Assembly (NCBI GenBank): GCA_934045905.1 | Contig: OW203762.1 | Span: 54,709,411 to 54,773,410 of the forward strand | From: Leuctra nigra | Taxonomy: Eukaryota; Arthropoda; Insecta; Plecoptera; Leuctridae | Direction of reading: 5' to 3' | Length of the DNA stretch: 64,000 bases | In this document: positions 21,430-33,600 of the stretch, one piece after another | How the letters are laid out: each line of letters begins with the position of its first letter | How positions within the stretch are numbered: position 1 is the stretch's first letter | Notes under the pieces: model-generated | What the model was told of the DNA's origin: nothing | The model's input: the letters and a program-made list of their open reading frames with translations, nothing else | The model's database searches: none | Position numbers and translations under genes: made by a program

Positions 21430-21673
21430 ACAAAATATAAATTGCCATATTTGGCAAACGGTTATGAATATCGAAAAATTAAGACTTAGGTGACATGTAT
21501 TGAACCTTTATCTACAATTTCATCGCTTACTGTCATAACTTTGTTTCTACTATGTCGTCAGAATTTGTCGGGTACAAAGTAGGAGCTAATAAAGGTTCAA
21601 TACAATATGTCACCTAAGTCTTAATTTTTCGATATTCATAACCGTTTGCCAAATATGGCAATTCATATTTTGT
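21430..21673. repeat. Long hairpin, ~82-bp near-perfect arms
   Basis: The arms at 21430-21510 and 21591-21673 are inverted copies with only a few differences, around an 80-bp loop. Each arm contains TTGCCATATTTGGCAAACGG and TTAAGACTTAGGTGACAT. No coding capacity. It could be a MITE or a source of double-stranded RNA. Confidence 0.85.
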
Positions 21674-21675
21674 AG

Positions 21676-21880
21676 GTGGCGCGATTACTCGAGTCATAGT
21701 CTCAGATCTTCATAATATTTTGTGTGTACTTATTGATAATCATGCCAAACACAATCCATGGAAAAATGAAACACTTCTCGTGTCTAGTTTCTGGGATAAT
21801 TTGAATTTTATCCCCCATGTTATCTTATGGCAGCCAAGTAAAACCGTGTAATTAAGTTCTATTTTTTTGGTATCGTACCG
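21676..21880 (+). repeat. Partial copy of the GTGGCGCGAT MITE
   Basis: It begins GTGGCGCGATTACTCGAG and follows the first ~205 bp of the 395-bp element at 47714-48108, including CATAGTCTCAGATCTTCATA and ACACTTCTCGTGTCTAGTTT. It lacks the right terminus. Confidence 0.75.
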
Positions 21881-23066
21881 TTCACACGCCCACTTATGAA
21901 ACAATTTTGTTTCTCAATTTTCTAAAACGGCGGGCGCTTGTATCACCCGACCGAAAAAAGTCGATATTATTTTTCTTAATAATAAAAACCGGGACGTTAG
22001 TATACTACAGTATACTATACTACTATACTACTATAGTATAGTATAGTACTATGGTAGTAACTACTATAGTAGTTTGGCCAATAACGTTCTTTATCTTTTA
22101 GAAGCTCGTGGTATTCTCAAGAGTTGTGTGGTCAAGGAATGTTGGCTACGAAACCAGCGAGGATCTCCTGTCTATTGTCCCCCAGACACCAACCATCCGC
22201 TTGAGTCCTCAACCTCAACCCTTCCACCTGACTACCTCGAAAGTCAGGCAAAGACGGAAGAGCGCCAAATGTTCCGTTTATAACCAAATTACTAGCGAGA
22301 TGGTTGTAATTTTCTTTTGTAATTTTATAGGTGTTAAGGATGAACCATCGCTTTGAATGACTATATTCATAACATGAGATACATTAATTCAGAAAGGCAT
22401 GTTTGAACTTTAAAACATAGTTTTATAATGTAATATGTGGAGAATACTACGATATGAGATGATGAGGATTTTTTTAACAAAGTTTTCGTAAAATAATTTT
22501 GTTAAGAATACAGCAGTGGTTTTGACTAGTTCAGTTGTCCCATGTTAAATGGCCATATATCAAGATTTTCAAACATTTAAATGCCAAAGAGTATTTTAAG
22601 TTTTCAATGCATTCAGTATTAGTCGAAGAATATATCAGTATAGTTTTCTGTTGAAATTGTTGGTGCGGATTAAAAATAATTTAGAATAATGTAGGAAATT
22701 AATTCGTTCCCCCATAAGAGCCATGTAAAAATCTTGAACTTTGAAATCGTTTTACATAAAAGTTAGGTCGGCAAGGCATAAATTTTTTGATCTTATATTG
22801 TAGATAATACTATTAGGAACAAAATAAAATGGTTTGGAAAAAAATGTTGGTAGATGACCTGGCGCTGGTTCATCCTTAAGCAGTATCCTATCCTTCACAT
22901 TTATAAAAGAATAATAAAATATAATTTAGTGGCTGGTTCATATTCAGAGAGCTAATATTTACATTTTAATTTTGTTTTCAATTATTTCGATTTTTCCTTT
23001 TTTAATTAATTGTGTACATAATATTATTCGATTTATATACCTACCAATCATGTCCAAAGAACATCA
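21881..23066. other. Non-coding sequence with a TA-rich palindrome
   Basis: An ACTATACTAC/GTAGTATAG palindromic stretch lies at about 22000-22070. Two short overlapping ORFs at 22074-22356 contain a proline-rich stretch but match nothing I recognise. No gene is supported. Confidence 0.4.
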
Positions 23067-23399
23067 AATAGGGAAGTCTCGAGAATAATGTTATTAATTC
23101 AAATATCATAGAAATTTTTGGCGGGAAAAACGGCCTGTAACAAGAATCAGAACTGTGATGTAATTTCCAAGTCTTCAACAATGTGTTGCCATGGTGATTC
23201 CTTTGTTATAGCAAAGGATATAGCAAATATCCTTAGCAATAGCAATATAGCAAATTGATGTCATTGTCAATTAACCTTGTTGTCGAGCTGTTCTGGTCGA
23301 CCGATGTCTAACTGTTAGTCCCACAACAAAAAAGCAACATCTCAACTGTCATAAAATAAAAATTATTCTGAAATCTAATCATCCACGGACTTCCCCATT
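23067..23399. mobile_element. MITE of the GGGAA(G/T)TCTC family, copy 2
   Basis: The left end is AATAGGGAAGTCTCGAG. The right end reads AATGGGGAAGTCCGTG on the other strand. The interior shares the GGCGGGAAAAACGGCC, TTGCCATGGTGAT and CAACATCTCAAC blocks with the copies at 6111 and 24562. Confidence 0.7.
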
Positions 23400-23989
23400 G
23401 CTTCAAATTGAAATTACATTTTAAAAAAAAGTGCAATGTGTCACATAATTGTTGGGGGGAGCTCATCCCGACCCATAATTAGACCATTTCCCTCCACCAC
23501 CACCCCCTGTCATATATCCTGTGAACGCCAATGTTCATTTCGTAACAGTGGCGCAACTAGAGATTGATAGGCCCCAGGCAAAATATTCTTCTTGTGCCCC
23601 CCCCCCCCCCCCCCCCCCCCCCAAATAAATATATTTTTGTTATAATTGAATATGTTGAATACTGTACAAAAACAATAGGTACTTGTAAAAAGACTACCAA
23701 GCACCGTCTCACCTAAAAGTTCGCACTTAGTTCGCACTTAGTTCGCACTTAGTTCATGAAATCAGTCGAAGTATATACTGCATACAAGCACTACACTTAA
23801 CTTTGTCACTGAATTTGACATAAATAAGCCTCCAAATTTAAAACGTTAGCCGTAAAATAAAATGTAAACAAATTAAAAGTTAAAAAATCGAAATAATAGA
23901 AAAAAAGAGATAAATGCGCCTAAAGAAGAAAATGAACTAAAGAATAATACAATATAGAATAGAAGTTCGTGTCCGGTGCAAAATCAATG

Positions 23990-24175
23990 TGCCAAGCTTT
24001 ATTTTTTATTAAGCGAGCGGAGCGAGCGTCTCCACTTGACTCTTGCGGCACTTTCTCTGTGTGTGTGTTTGTTTGTTTTTTTTTTGTTTTTTTTGCTGGT
24101 TCAACCCACGTCGCACCGGTCAACGTATCGATCTGAAATTTTGCACACACCTTCATCTCATACTAACTTAGACCT
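23990..24175 (+). repeat. Dispersed repeat family D1, copy 2
   Basis: GCGAGCGGAGCGAGCGTC, then GCACTTTCTCTGTGTGTGTG, a T-rich run, and GATCTGAAATTTTGCACACA appear in the same order as in the inverted copy at 5930-6095. Confidence 0.65.
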
Positions 24176-24561
24176 GTATAGTTTTTGAGAAAGATCCGTT
24201 CACAAATAAAAAAAAATCGCGTTTTCCCATATAAATAGCATTGTATGTTCGAGGAATCCGTTGCGGCCGCCCGATGCGCTCCATTCAAAACAACTCGGAA
24301 GCAAGCAGCTGTCTATCTATTATTGTTTGAATACGTAACAATTATTTCTTTGCGGTTAGATAATAGTTAAAGCAATACATGCGAGGTTATACTTAGGGTT
24401 TATTTTATTATTTTTGAAGATGTAGTTAATAGGTATAGGTATTTATTGATTATGAGAGTTTTAACATGCAGTCTTACTTCCAATCTTTTCAAAGGCTGAG
24501 CAAATTATTTGTAGACCGATGAAATGTCTGCTTGATTGTAGAAATAGATTGGTTGGTTGAT

Positions 24562-24989
24562 AATAGGGAAGTCTCGTGAAGATTAGAATTCAGAATAATA
24601 TTTATTTTATGAAAGTTGAGATGTTGCTGAACACAGATGTGGTATTATTTTTGTTGTTGGACGAACAGTTCTCATGTAATTAATTTACAAAGTTTGATAG
24701 ATCTCCTCTCATTTAAAAACAGGAAAATTGGCAATGACATCACAGTTTGCTATATTGCCATGGCAACAAGGGAATCCCCATGTCAACACAATGTTCAAGA
24801 CTTGGAAATGACATCACAGTTCTGATTCTTGTTAAAGGCCGTTTTTCCGGCCAAAAATCCTATGATATTTGAACTCGATTTTTATGAATGAAAATTTAAG
24901 ATTTCACAGGTAATAAGTGTATTTGACATTATTATTTGTGTTAATTTATAGAAATTTACTAGAATAAAATTTCAGGAGACTTCGCTATT
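24562..24989 (-). mobile_element. MITE of the GGGAA(G/T)TCTC family, copy 3
   Basis: The ends AATAGGGAAGTCTCGTGAA (24562) and, on the other strand from 24989, AATAGCGAAGTCTCCTGAA are inverted repeats. The interior is in the opposite orientation to copies 1 and 2 (for example GACATCACAG, ATTGCCATGGCAAC and GGCCGTTTTTCC). The element lies inside the hAT-like element at 23546-25729. Confidence 0.75.
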
Positions 24990-25412
24990 GAAATTATGTT
25001 TATGAAATATTTATTTCATTTATATCAGATACATTAGGTTTGTGTTAGGTAAGCAATGTACTAGAAGAAATAAGCTCTTTTATACGGAACGGCAAGTAAT
25101 TGTTTGGATAATGTTTCTTAAATTATGTTTGCTCATATTAGCACTTAGATAATGGCCTATTTTGTGGTTTGAATCGCTGTATTTTTTATTTATAATAATT
25201 CCATAATACCTACGTACCTAAATACTGAAATAAATATACATGAGTGTGTATCATGTTGCAATGACTTGCAGTAACTGTTGCAATAACTTGCAATGAGAAG
25301 CAAATTCAGCTATTTTTTATATAATTTAGTGGATCGTGCTTCTAGATTTCAGTTGTTTTAGGTATATTATTGCCGGCTTTTAAGGAATTATGGTTCGAGG
25401 TTTTGCACGTAT

Positions 25413-25456
25413 CCGTGCTCGCTTATCAACGCGTTACACAGAGCGTTTTCCTAGTG
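25413..25456 (+). repeat. Dispersed ~38-bp motif, copy 2
   Basis: GCTCGCTTATCAACGCGTTA followed by CACAGAGCGTTTTCCTAGT. See the copies at 3846-3886 and 62744-62782. Confidence 0.55.
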
Positions 25457-25739
25457 TAATATTTAGTACCTATTCTATTACGGCTAATGTTAGAAATTAG
25501 GAGGCTTATTTTATGCCAATCTGATGGTTCACACAACATACAAATTATTACTCTACTTTTGGAATCGATGTAAGTATATACCACGTTGAGCAAAGAAAAA
25601 TATTCGGAAAAATTAAGGAAAGTTAATAAAAATCTACTTTATTTTAAAGTGCCCGTGGTGCCCACCTACCCCGTAGTGTCTGAGCCACCGGCATTTTGCC
25701 GACCCAGCCTCCCGGTAGTACCGCCACTGTTTCGTAAGA

Positions 25740-26855
25740 AAGAATTCGGTCACAACCTGTTTACTCCCGAGAGATAGGCACCCACCACATCAAAGAAAAT
25801 CGACGTAGTTCATACACTTTCCGCAGTTCAGTGCTAGTGTACGGGACAAGGAAGGGTTCTGCCAAAACAAGAAAGTGTCCAATAGTACTGGAATAACGCC
25901 TACAAAAAGTTGGCGTTGTTCCAGTGGAATAACGCCAACATTTTGTTGGGGTTATTCCACTGGAAGAATGCCAACACTTTGTTGGCGTCATTCCACTAGA
26001 ACAACGCCAACATTTTGTTGGCGTTATTCCAGTTTGAGGTGAGTTGGCGTTATTCCAGTGTCGACAAAATCGCAACGTCGACACTGGAATAAAGCCTACA
26101 AAACGTATGCGTTCATTGTAGGTGGTCTTCCACTGGAAGAACGCCAACATTAAGTTGACGTTATTCCACTGGAACAACGCCAACGTTTTGTAGGCGTTAT
26201 TCCGGGGACGACAGAATTACATCTTACCACTGGATTAACGCCAACATTTTGTTGGCGTTGTTCCAGTGGAATAACGCCAACAAAATGTTGGCGTTATTCC
26301 ACTGGAACAACGCCAACTTTTTGTAGGCGTTATTCCGGGGACGACAGAATTTCATGTTACCACTGGAATAACGCCAACATTTTGTTGGCGGTATTCCACT
26401 GGAACAACGCCAACATAAAGTTGACGTTGTTTCACTGGAATAACACCAACGTTTTGTTGGCGTTATTCCGGGGACGACAAAATTACTTCTTACCACTGGA
26501 ATAACACCAACATTTTGTTGGCGTTATTCCGGGGACGACAGAATTTCATGTTACCACTGGAATAACGCCAACATTTTGTTGGCGTTATTCCACTGGAACA
26601 ATGCCAACATAAAATTGACGTTGTTTCACTGGAATAACACCAACGTTTTGTTGGCGTTATTCCGGGGACGACAGAATTACTTCTTACCACTGGAATAACG
26701 CCTACATTTTGTTGGCGTTGTTCCAGTGGAATAACGCCAACATTTTGTTGGCGTTGTTCCACTGGAACAACGCCAACAGAAAAGTTGGTGTTATTCCAGC
26801 ACTTTTATTTAACATTGTGTTGGCGTTATTCCTGTTGGCGCTATTCAGCGTCCCC
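25740..26855 (-). repeat. Right arm: inverted palindromic satellite array
   Basis: This is the inverted counterpart of 11580-12705, with the same unique inner segment (25755-25886) and the same palindromic units. The CCGGGGACGACA spacer is found near 26214, 26337, 26470, 26531 and 26664. The 61-bp interval (26470 to 26531) replaces a 130-bp interval in the left arm, so this arm lacks one ~69-bp sub-block. Short ORFs across it are repeat by-products. Confidence 0.9.
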
Positions 26856-26869
26856 ATTTGAATCGTGTG

Positions 26870-27340
26870 GTGTGGGCTTAACCCTGTTATAGTGAGAAAT
26901 TACTTTTTAAAATACTTTGATTGGAATACAAAGTCAACTTTTATTGTGTTTCTCTTTATGAAGTGAAATACGCGCACGTGATTTGCTGTTGTCATGACAA
27001 TATTGTTTATCTCGCACACTCGTTTGTAAATAGCTAACGATCTTCTACCGTAAGGATTTAATATTCAAAGCTACTACACCAGACAAGTCGGAACATCGTT
27101 TATTGTAAAATCCGCTAATTTGCAAAGCTCTCTGAAAAGTAATGTTTTCTAGTCCATGCCTTTTATTTTTCTTGTCAATGTAACTCGACTTTATGCCAGG
27201 TTCTGATCAAATCAAACTGCAATATCAGGATTTTTTAAAATCATCAATCACCAGAGAGATGTCATAACATAGATTATGAACATAGTAACGAACGAGGAGT
27301 ACATTGGACAACTCTTCACAGGTTCAGAGGAATAACCAGC
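26870..27340. other. Non-coding sequence, no gene seen
   Basis: AT-rich sequence with no supported feature. Confidence 0.4.
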
Positions 27341-27483
27341 TTACACGGTGCAATTTCTCGAACAATTTCTATTCCACAAAAGTTCTGCACATGTGCAGAG
27401 TCATCTGTTATCTCAAGAGTGGCATTGCGCACGAGCAGATAAACTGTGGCACAGAAGTTGTTCAAGAAATTGCACCGTGTAAA
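27341..27483. mobile_element. 143-bp MITE with ~25-bp TIRs
   Basis: TTACACGGTGCAATTTCT at the left (27341) is matched in inverted form ending at 27483, with one mismatch over about 25 bp. The ACACGGT start is shared with the element at 44448-44604. Confidence 0.7.
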
Positions 27484-27625
27484 TCGGGCTAAGTCCTACC
27501 TCCAGCTGGGCACATGAGTTTTTAGCCCAAGAGAAAATAAGTTTGCACGTTATGTTGTATTTTTAACTAGATAGATTAAAAAAAAAAAAAAAATTATGTA
27601 ACCAAAAATTATTTTCTCGATACAG

Positions 27626-30600
27626 CAGGGTTCCTAGTCAGGTCACACAAAAATATGGGAAATTTTGCTAAGTAATATGGGTCCATAAATGGGATTTTAT
27701 GATATTTTAGGTGATATCACCTACACCCTCTCCAGCACCATGTGATATCACCTACACCCTCTCCAGCACCATGTGATATCACCTACACCCTCTCCAGCAC
27801 CATGTGATATCACCTACACCCTCTCCAGCACCATGTGATATCACCTACACCCTCTCCAGCACCATGTGATATCACCTACACCCTCTCCAGCACCATGTGA
27901 TATCACCTACACCCTCTCCAGCATCATCTGATATCACTTACACCCTCTCCAGCACCATGTGATATCACCTACACCTTCTCCAGCACCATGTGATATCACC
28001 TACACCCTCTCCAGCATCATCTGATATCACTTACACCCTCTCCAGCACCATGTGATATCACCTACACCCTCTCCAGCATCATCTGATATCACTTACACCC
28101 TCTCCAGCACCATGTAATATCACCTACACCCTCTCCAGCATCATCTGATATCACTTACACCCTCTCCAGCACCATGTGATATCACTTACACCCTCTCCAG
28201 CACCATGTGATATCACCTACACCCTCTCCAGCATCATGTGATATCACCTACACCCTCTCCAGCACCATGTGATATCACCTACACCCTCTCCAGCACCATG
28301 TGATATCACCTACACCCTCTCCAGCACCATGTGACATCACTTACACCCTCTCCAGCACCATGTGATATCACCTACACCCTCTCCAGCACCATGTGATATC
28401 ACCTACACCCTCTCCAGCACCATGTGATATCACCTACACCCTTTCCAGCACCATGTGATATCACCTACACCCTCTCCAGCACCATGTGACATCACTTACA
28501 CCCTCTCCAGCACCATGTGACATCATTTACACCCTCTCCAGCACCATGTGATATCACCTTCACCCTCTCCAGCACCATGTGACATCACTTACACCCTCTC
28601 CAGCACCATGTGACATCACTTACACCCTCTCCAGCACCATGTGATATCACCTACACCCTCTCCAGCACCATGTGATATCACCTACACCCTCTCCAGCACC
28701 ATGTGATATCACCTACACCCTCTCCAGCACCATGTGATATCACCTACACCCTCTCCAGCACCATGTGATATTACCTACACCCTCTCCAGCACCATGTGAT
28801 ATCACCTACACCCTCTCCAGCACCATGTGACATCACTTACACCCTCTCCAGCACCATGTGACATCATTTACACCCTCTCCAGCACCATGTGATATCACCT
28901 ACACCCTCTCCAGCACCATGTGACATCACTTACACCCTCTCCAGCACCATGTGACATCACTTACACCCTCTCCAGCACCATGTGATGTCACCTACACCCT
29001 CTCCAGCACCATGTGATATCACCTACACCCTCTCCAGCACCATGTGACATCACTTACACCCTCTCCAGCACCATGTGATATCACCTACACCCTCTCCAGC
29101 ACCATGTGATATCACCTACACCCTCTCCAGCACCATGTGATATCACCTACACCCTCTCCAGCACCATGTGATATCACCTACACCCTCTCCAGCACCATGT
29201 GATATCACCTACACCCTCTCCAGCACCATGTGATATCACCTACACCCTCTCCAGCATCATCTGATATCACTTACACCCTCTCCAGCACCATGTGATATCA
29301 CCTACACCTTCTCCAGCACCATGTGATATCACCTACACCCTCTCCAGCATCATCTGATATCACTTACACCCTCTCCAGCACCATGTGATATCACCTACAC
29401 CCTCTCCAGCATCATCTGATATCACTTACACCCTCTCCAGCACCATGTAATATCACCTACACCCTCTCCAGCATCATCTGATATCACTTACACCCTCTCC
29501 AGCACCATGTGATATCACTTACACCCTCTCCAGCACCATGTGATATCACCTACACCCTCTCCAGCATCATGTGATATCACCTACACCCTCTCCAGCACCA
29601 TGTGATATCACCTACACCCTCTCCAGCACCATGTGATATCACCTACACCCTCTCCAGCACCATGTGACATCACTTACACCCTCTCCAGCACCATGTGATA
29701 TCACCTACACCCTCTCCAGCACCATGTGATATCACCTACACCCTCTCCAGCACCATGTGATATCACCTACACCCTTTCCAGCACCATGTGATATCACCTA
29801 CACCCTCTCCAGCACCATGTGACATCACTTACACCCTCTCCAGCACCATGTGACATCATTTACACCCTCTCCAGCACCATGTGATATCACCTACACCCTC
29901 TCCAGCACCATGTGACATCACTTACACCCTCTCCAGCACCATGTGACATCACTTACACCCTCTCCAGCACCATGTGATATCACCTACACCCTCTCCAGCA
30001 CCATGTGATATCACCTACACCCTCTCCAGCACCATGTGATATCACCTACACCCTCTCCAGCACCATGTGATATCACCTACACCCTCTCCAGCACCATGTG
30101 ATATTACCTACACCCTCTCCAGCACCATGTGATATCACCTACACCCTCTCCAGCACCATGTGACATCACTTACACCCTCTCCAGCACCATGTGACATCAT
30201 TTACACCCTCTCCAGCACCATGTGATATCACCTACACCCTCTCCAGCACCATGTGACATCACTTACACCCTCTCCAGCACCATGTGACATCACTTACACC
30301 CTCTCCAGCACCATGTGATGTCACCTACACCCTCTCCAGCACCATGTGATATCACCTACACCCTCTCCAGCACCATGTGATATCACCTACACCCTCTCCA
30401 GCACCATGTGATATCACCTACACCCTCTCCAGCACCATGTGATATCACCTACACCCTCTCCAGCACCATGTGATATCACCTACCCCCTCTCCAGCACCAT
30501 GTGATATCACTTACACCCTCTCCAGCACCATGTGATATCACTTACACCCTTTCCAGCACCATGTGATATCACCTACACCCTCTCCAGCACCATGTGACAT

Positions 30601-33600
30601 CACTTACACCCTCTCCAGCACCATGTGATATCACCTAAACCCTCTCCAGCACCATGTGATATCACCTACACCCTCTCCAGCACCATGTGACATCACCTAC
30701 ACCTTCTCCAGCATCATGTGATATCACTTACACCCTCTCCAGCACCATGTGATATCACTTACACCCTATCCAGCACCATGTGATATCACCTACACCCTCT
30801 CCAGCATCATGTGATATCACCTACACCCTCTCCAGCACCATGTGTGATCACCTACACCCTCTCCAGCACCATGTGATATCACCTACACCCTCTCCAGCAC
30901 CATGTGATATCACCTACACCCTCTCCAGCACCATGTGATATCACCTACACCCTCTCCAGCACCATGTGATATCACCTACACCCTCTCCAGCACCATGTGA
31001 TATCACCTACACCCTCTCCAGCACCATGTGATATCACCTACACCCTCTCCAGCACCATGTGACATCACTTACACCCTCTCCAGCACCATGTGACATCACT
31101 TACACCCTCTCCAGCACCATGTGACATCACTTACACCCTCTCCAGCACCATGTGATATCACCTACACCCTCTCCAGCACCATGTGATATCACCTACACCC
31201 TCTCCAGCACCATGTGATATCACCTACACCCTCTCCAGCACCATGTGATATCACCTACACCCTCTCCAGCACCATGTGATATTACCTACACCCTCTCCAG
31301 CACCATGTGATATCACCTACACCCTCTCCAGCACCATGTGACATCACTTACACCCTCTCCAGCACCATGTGACATCATTTACACCCTCTCCAGCACCATG
31401 TGATATCACCTACACCCTCTCCAGCACCATGTGACATCACTTACACCCTCTCCAGCACCATGTGACATCACTTTCACCCTCTCCAGCACCATGTGATGTC
31501 ACCTACACCCTCTCCAGCACCATGTGATATCACCTACACCCTCTCCAGCACCATGTGACATCACTTACACCCTCTCCAGCACCATGTGATATCACCTACA
31601 CCCTCTCCAGCACCATGTGATATCACCTACACCCTCTCCAGCACCATGTGATATCACCTACACCCTCTCCAGCACCATGTGATATCACCTACACCCTCTC
31701 CAGCACCATGTGATATCACCTACACCCTCTCCAGCACCATGTGATATCACCTACACCCTCTCCAGCATCATCTGATATCACTTACACCCTCTCCAGCACC
31801 ATGTGATATCACCTACACCTTCTCCAGCACCATGTGATATCACCTACACCCTCTCCAGCATCATCTGATATCACTTACACCCTCTCCAGCACCATGTGAT
31901 ATCACCTACACCCTCTCCAGCATCATCTGATATCACTTACACCCTCTCCAGCACCATGTAATATCACCTACACCCTCTCCAGCATCATCTGATATCACTT
32001 ACACCCTCTCCAGCACCATGTGATATCACTTACACCCTCTCCAGCACCATGTGATATCACCTACACCCTCTCCAGCATCATGTGATATCACCTACACCCT
32101 CTCCAGCACCATGTGATATCACCTACACCCTCTCCAGCACCATGTGATATCACCTACACCCTCTCCAGCACCATGTGACATCACTTACACCCTCTCCAGC
32201 ACCATGTGATATCACCTACACCCTCTCCAGCACCATGTGATATCACCTACACCCTCTCCAGCACCATGTGATATCACCTACACCCTTTCCAGCACCATGT
32301 GATATCACCTACACCCTCTCCAGCACCATGTGACATCACTTACACCCTCTCCAGCACCATGTGACATCATTTACACCCTCTCCAGCACCATGTGATATCA
32401 CCTACACCCTCTCCAGCACCATGTGACATCACTTACACCCTCTCCAGCACCATGTGACATCACTTACACCCTCTCCAGCACCATGTGATATCACCTACAC
32501 CCTCTCCAGCACCATGTGATATCACCTACACCCTCTCCAGCACCATGTGATATCACCTACACCCTCTCCAGCACCATGTGATATCACCTACACCCTCTCC
32601 AGCACCATGTGATATTACCTACACCCTCTCCAGCACCATGTGATATCACCTACACCCTCTCCAGCACCATGTGACATCACTTACACCCTCTCCAGCACCA
32701 TGTGACATCATTTACACCCTCTCCAGCACCATGTGATATCACCTACACCCTCTCCAGCACCATGTGACATCACTTACACCCTCTCCAGCACCATGTGACA
32801 TCACTTACACCCTCTCCAGCACCATGTGATGTCACCTACACCCTCTCCAGCACCATGTGATATCACCTACACCCTCTCCAGCACCATGTGATATCACCTA
32901 CACCCTCTCCAGCACCATGTGATATCACCTACACCCTCTCCAGCACCATGTGATATCACCTACACCCTCTCCAGCACCATGTGATATCACCTACCCCCTC
33001 TCCAGCACCATGTGATATCACTTACACCCTCTCCAGCACCATGTGATATCACTTACACCCTTTCCAGCACCATGTGATATCACCTACACCCTCTCCAGCA
33101 CCATGTGACATCACTTACACCCTCTCCAGCACCATGTGATATCACCTAAACCCTCTCCAGCACCATGTGATATCACCTACACCCTCTCCAGCACCATGTG
33201 ACATCACCTACACCTTCTCCAGCATCATGTGATATCACTTACACCCTCTCCAGCACCATGTGATATCACTTACACCCTATCCAGCACCATGTGATATCAC
33301 CTACACCCTCTCCAGCATCATGTGATATCACCTACACCCTCTCCAGCACCATGTGTGATCACCTACACCCTCTCCAGCACCATGTGATATCACCTACACC
33401 CTCTCCAGCACCATGTGATATCACCTACACCCTCTCCAGCACCATGTGATATCACCTACACCCTCTCCAGCACCATGTGATATCACCTACACCCTCTCCA
33501 GCACCATGTGATATCACCTACACCCTCTCCAGCACCATGTGATATCACCTACACCCTCTCCAGCACCATGTGACATCACTTACACCCTCTCCAGCACCAT

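Larger units (their letters stand above)
23546..25729. mobile_element. 2.2-kb non-autonomous hAT-like element with perfect 8-bp target duplication
   Basis: The ends are CAGTGGCGCAACTA (23546) and, on the opposite strand from 25729, CAGTGGCGGTACTA: 12 of 14 bp agree and both have the CAGTGGCG start typical of many hAT transposons. TTTCGTAA is present directly outside both ends (23538-23545 and 25730-25737). An 8-bp duplication is the hAT hallmark. No transposase ORF is present. The interior carries a poly(C) tract (about 23598-23622), a D1 repeat, a MITE and a dispersed motif. Confidence 0.75.
11570..26865. mobile_element. Putative 15.3-kb foldback-type structure with satellite inverted arms
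   Basis: Two inverted arms of about 1.1 kb (11580-12705 and 25740-26855) both begin, reading inward, with CTGAATAGCGCCAAC and end near GGGAGTAAACAGG. Just outside them, ATTTGAATCG occurs in the same orientation at 11570-11579 and 26856-26865; 13 of 14 bp match if CCC(A/C) is included. Neither arm alone has a matching duplication at its two ends. This favours one insertion, or an inverted duplication, over two separate insertions. Drosophila FB and Galileo elements have comparable arms of tandem units. No transposase is recognisable inside. Confidence 0.5.

Noticed and set aside
25761..26762. ORFs across the right satellite arm
   Set aside because: Same reason as for the left arm.
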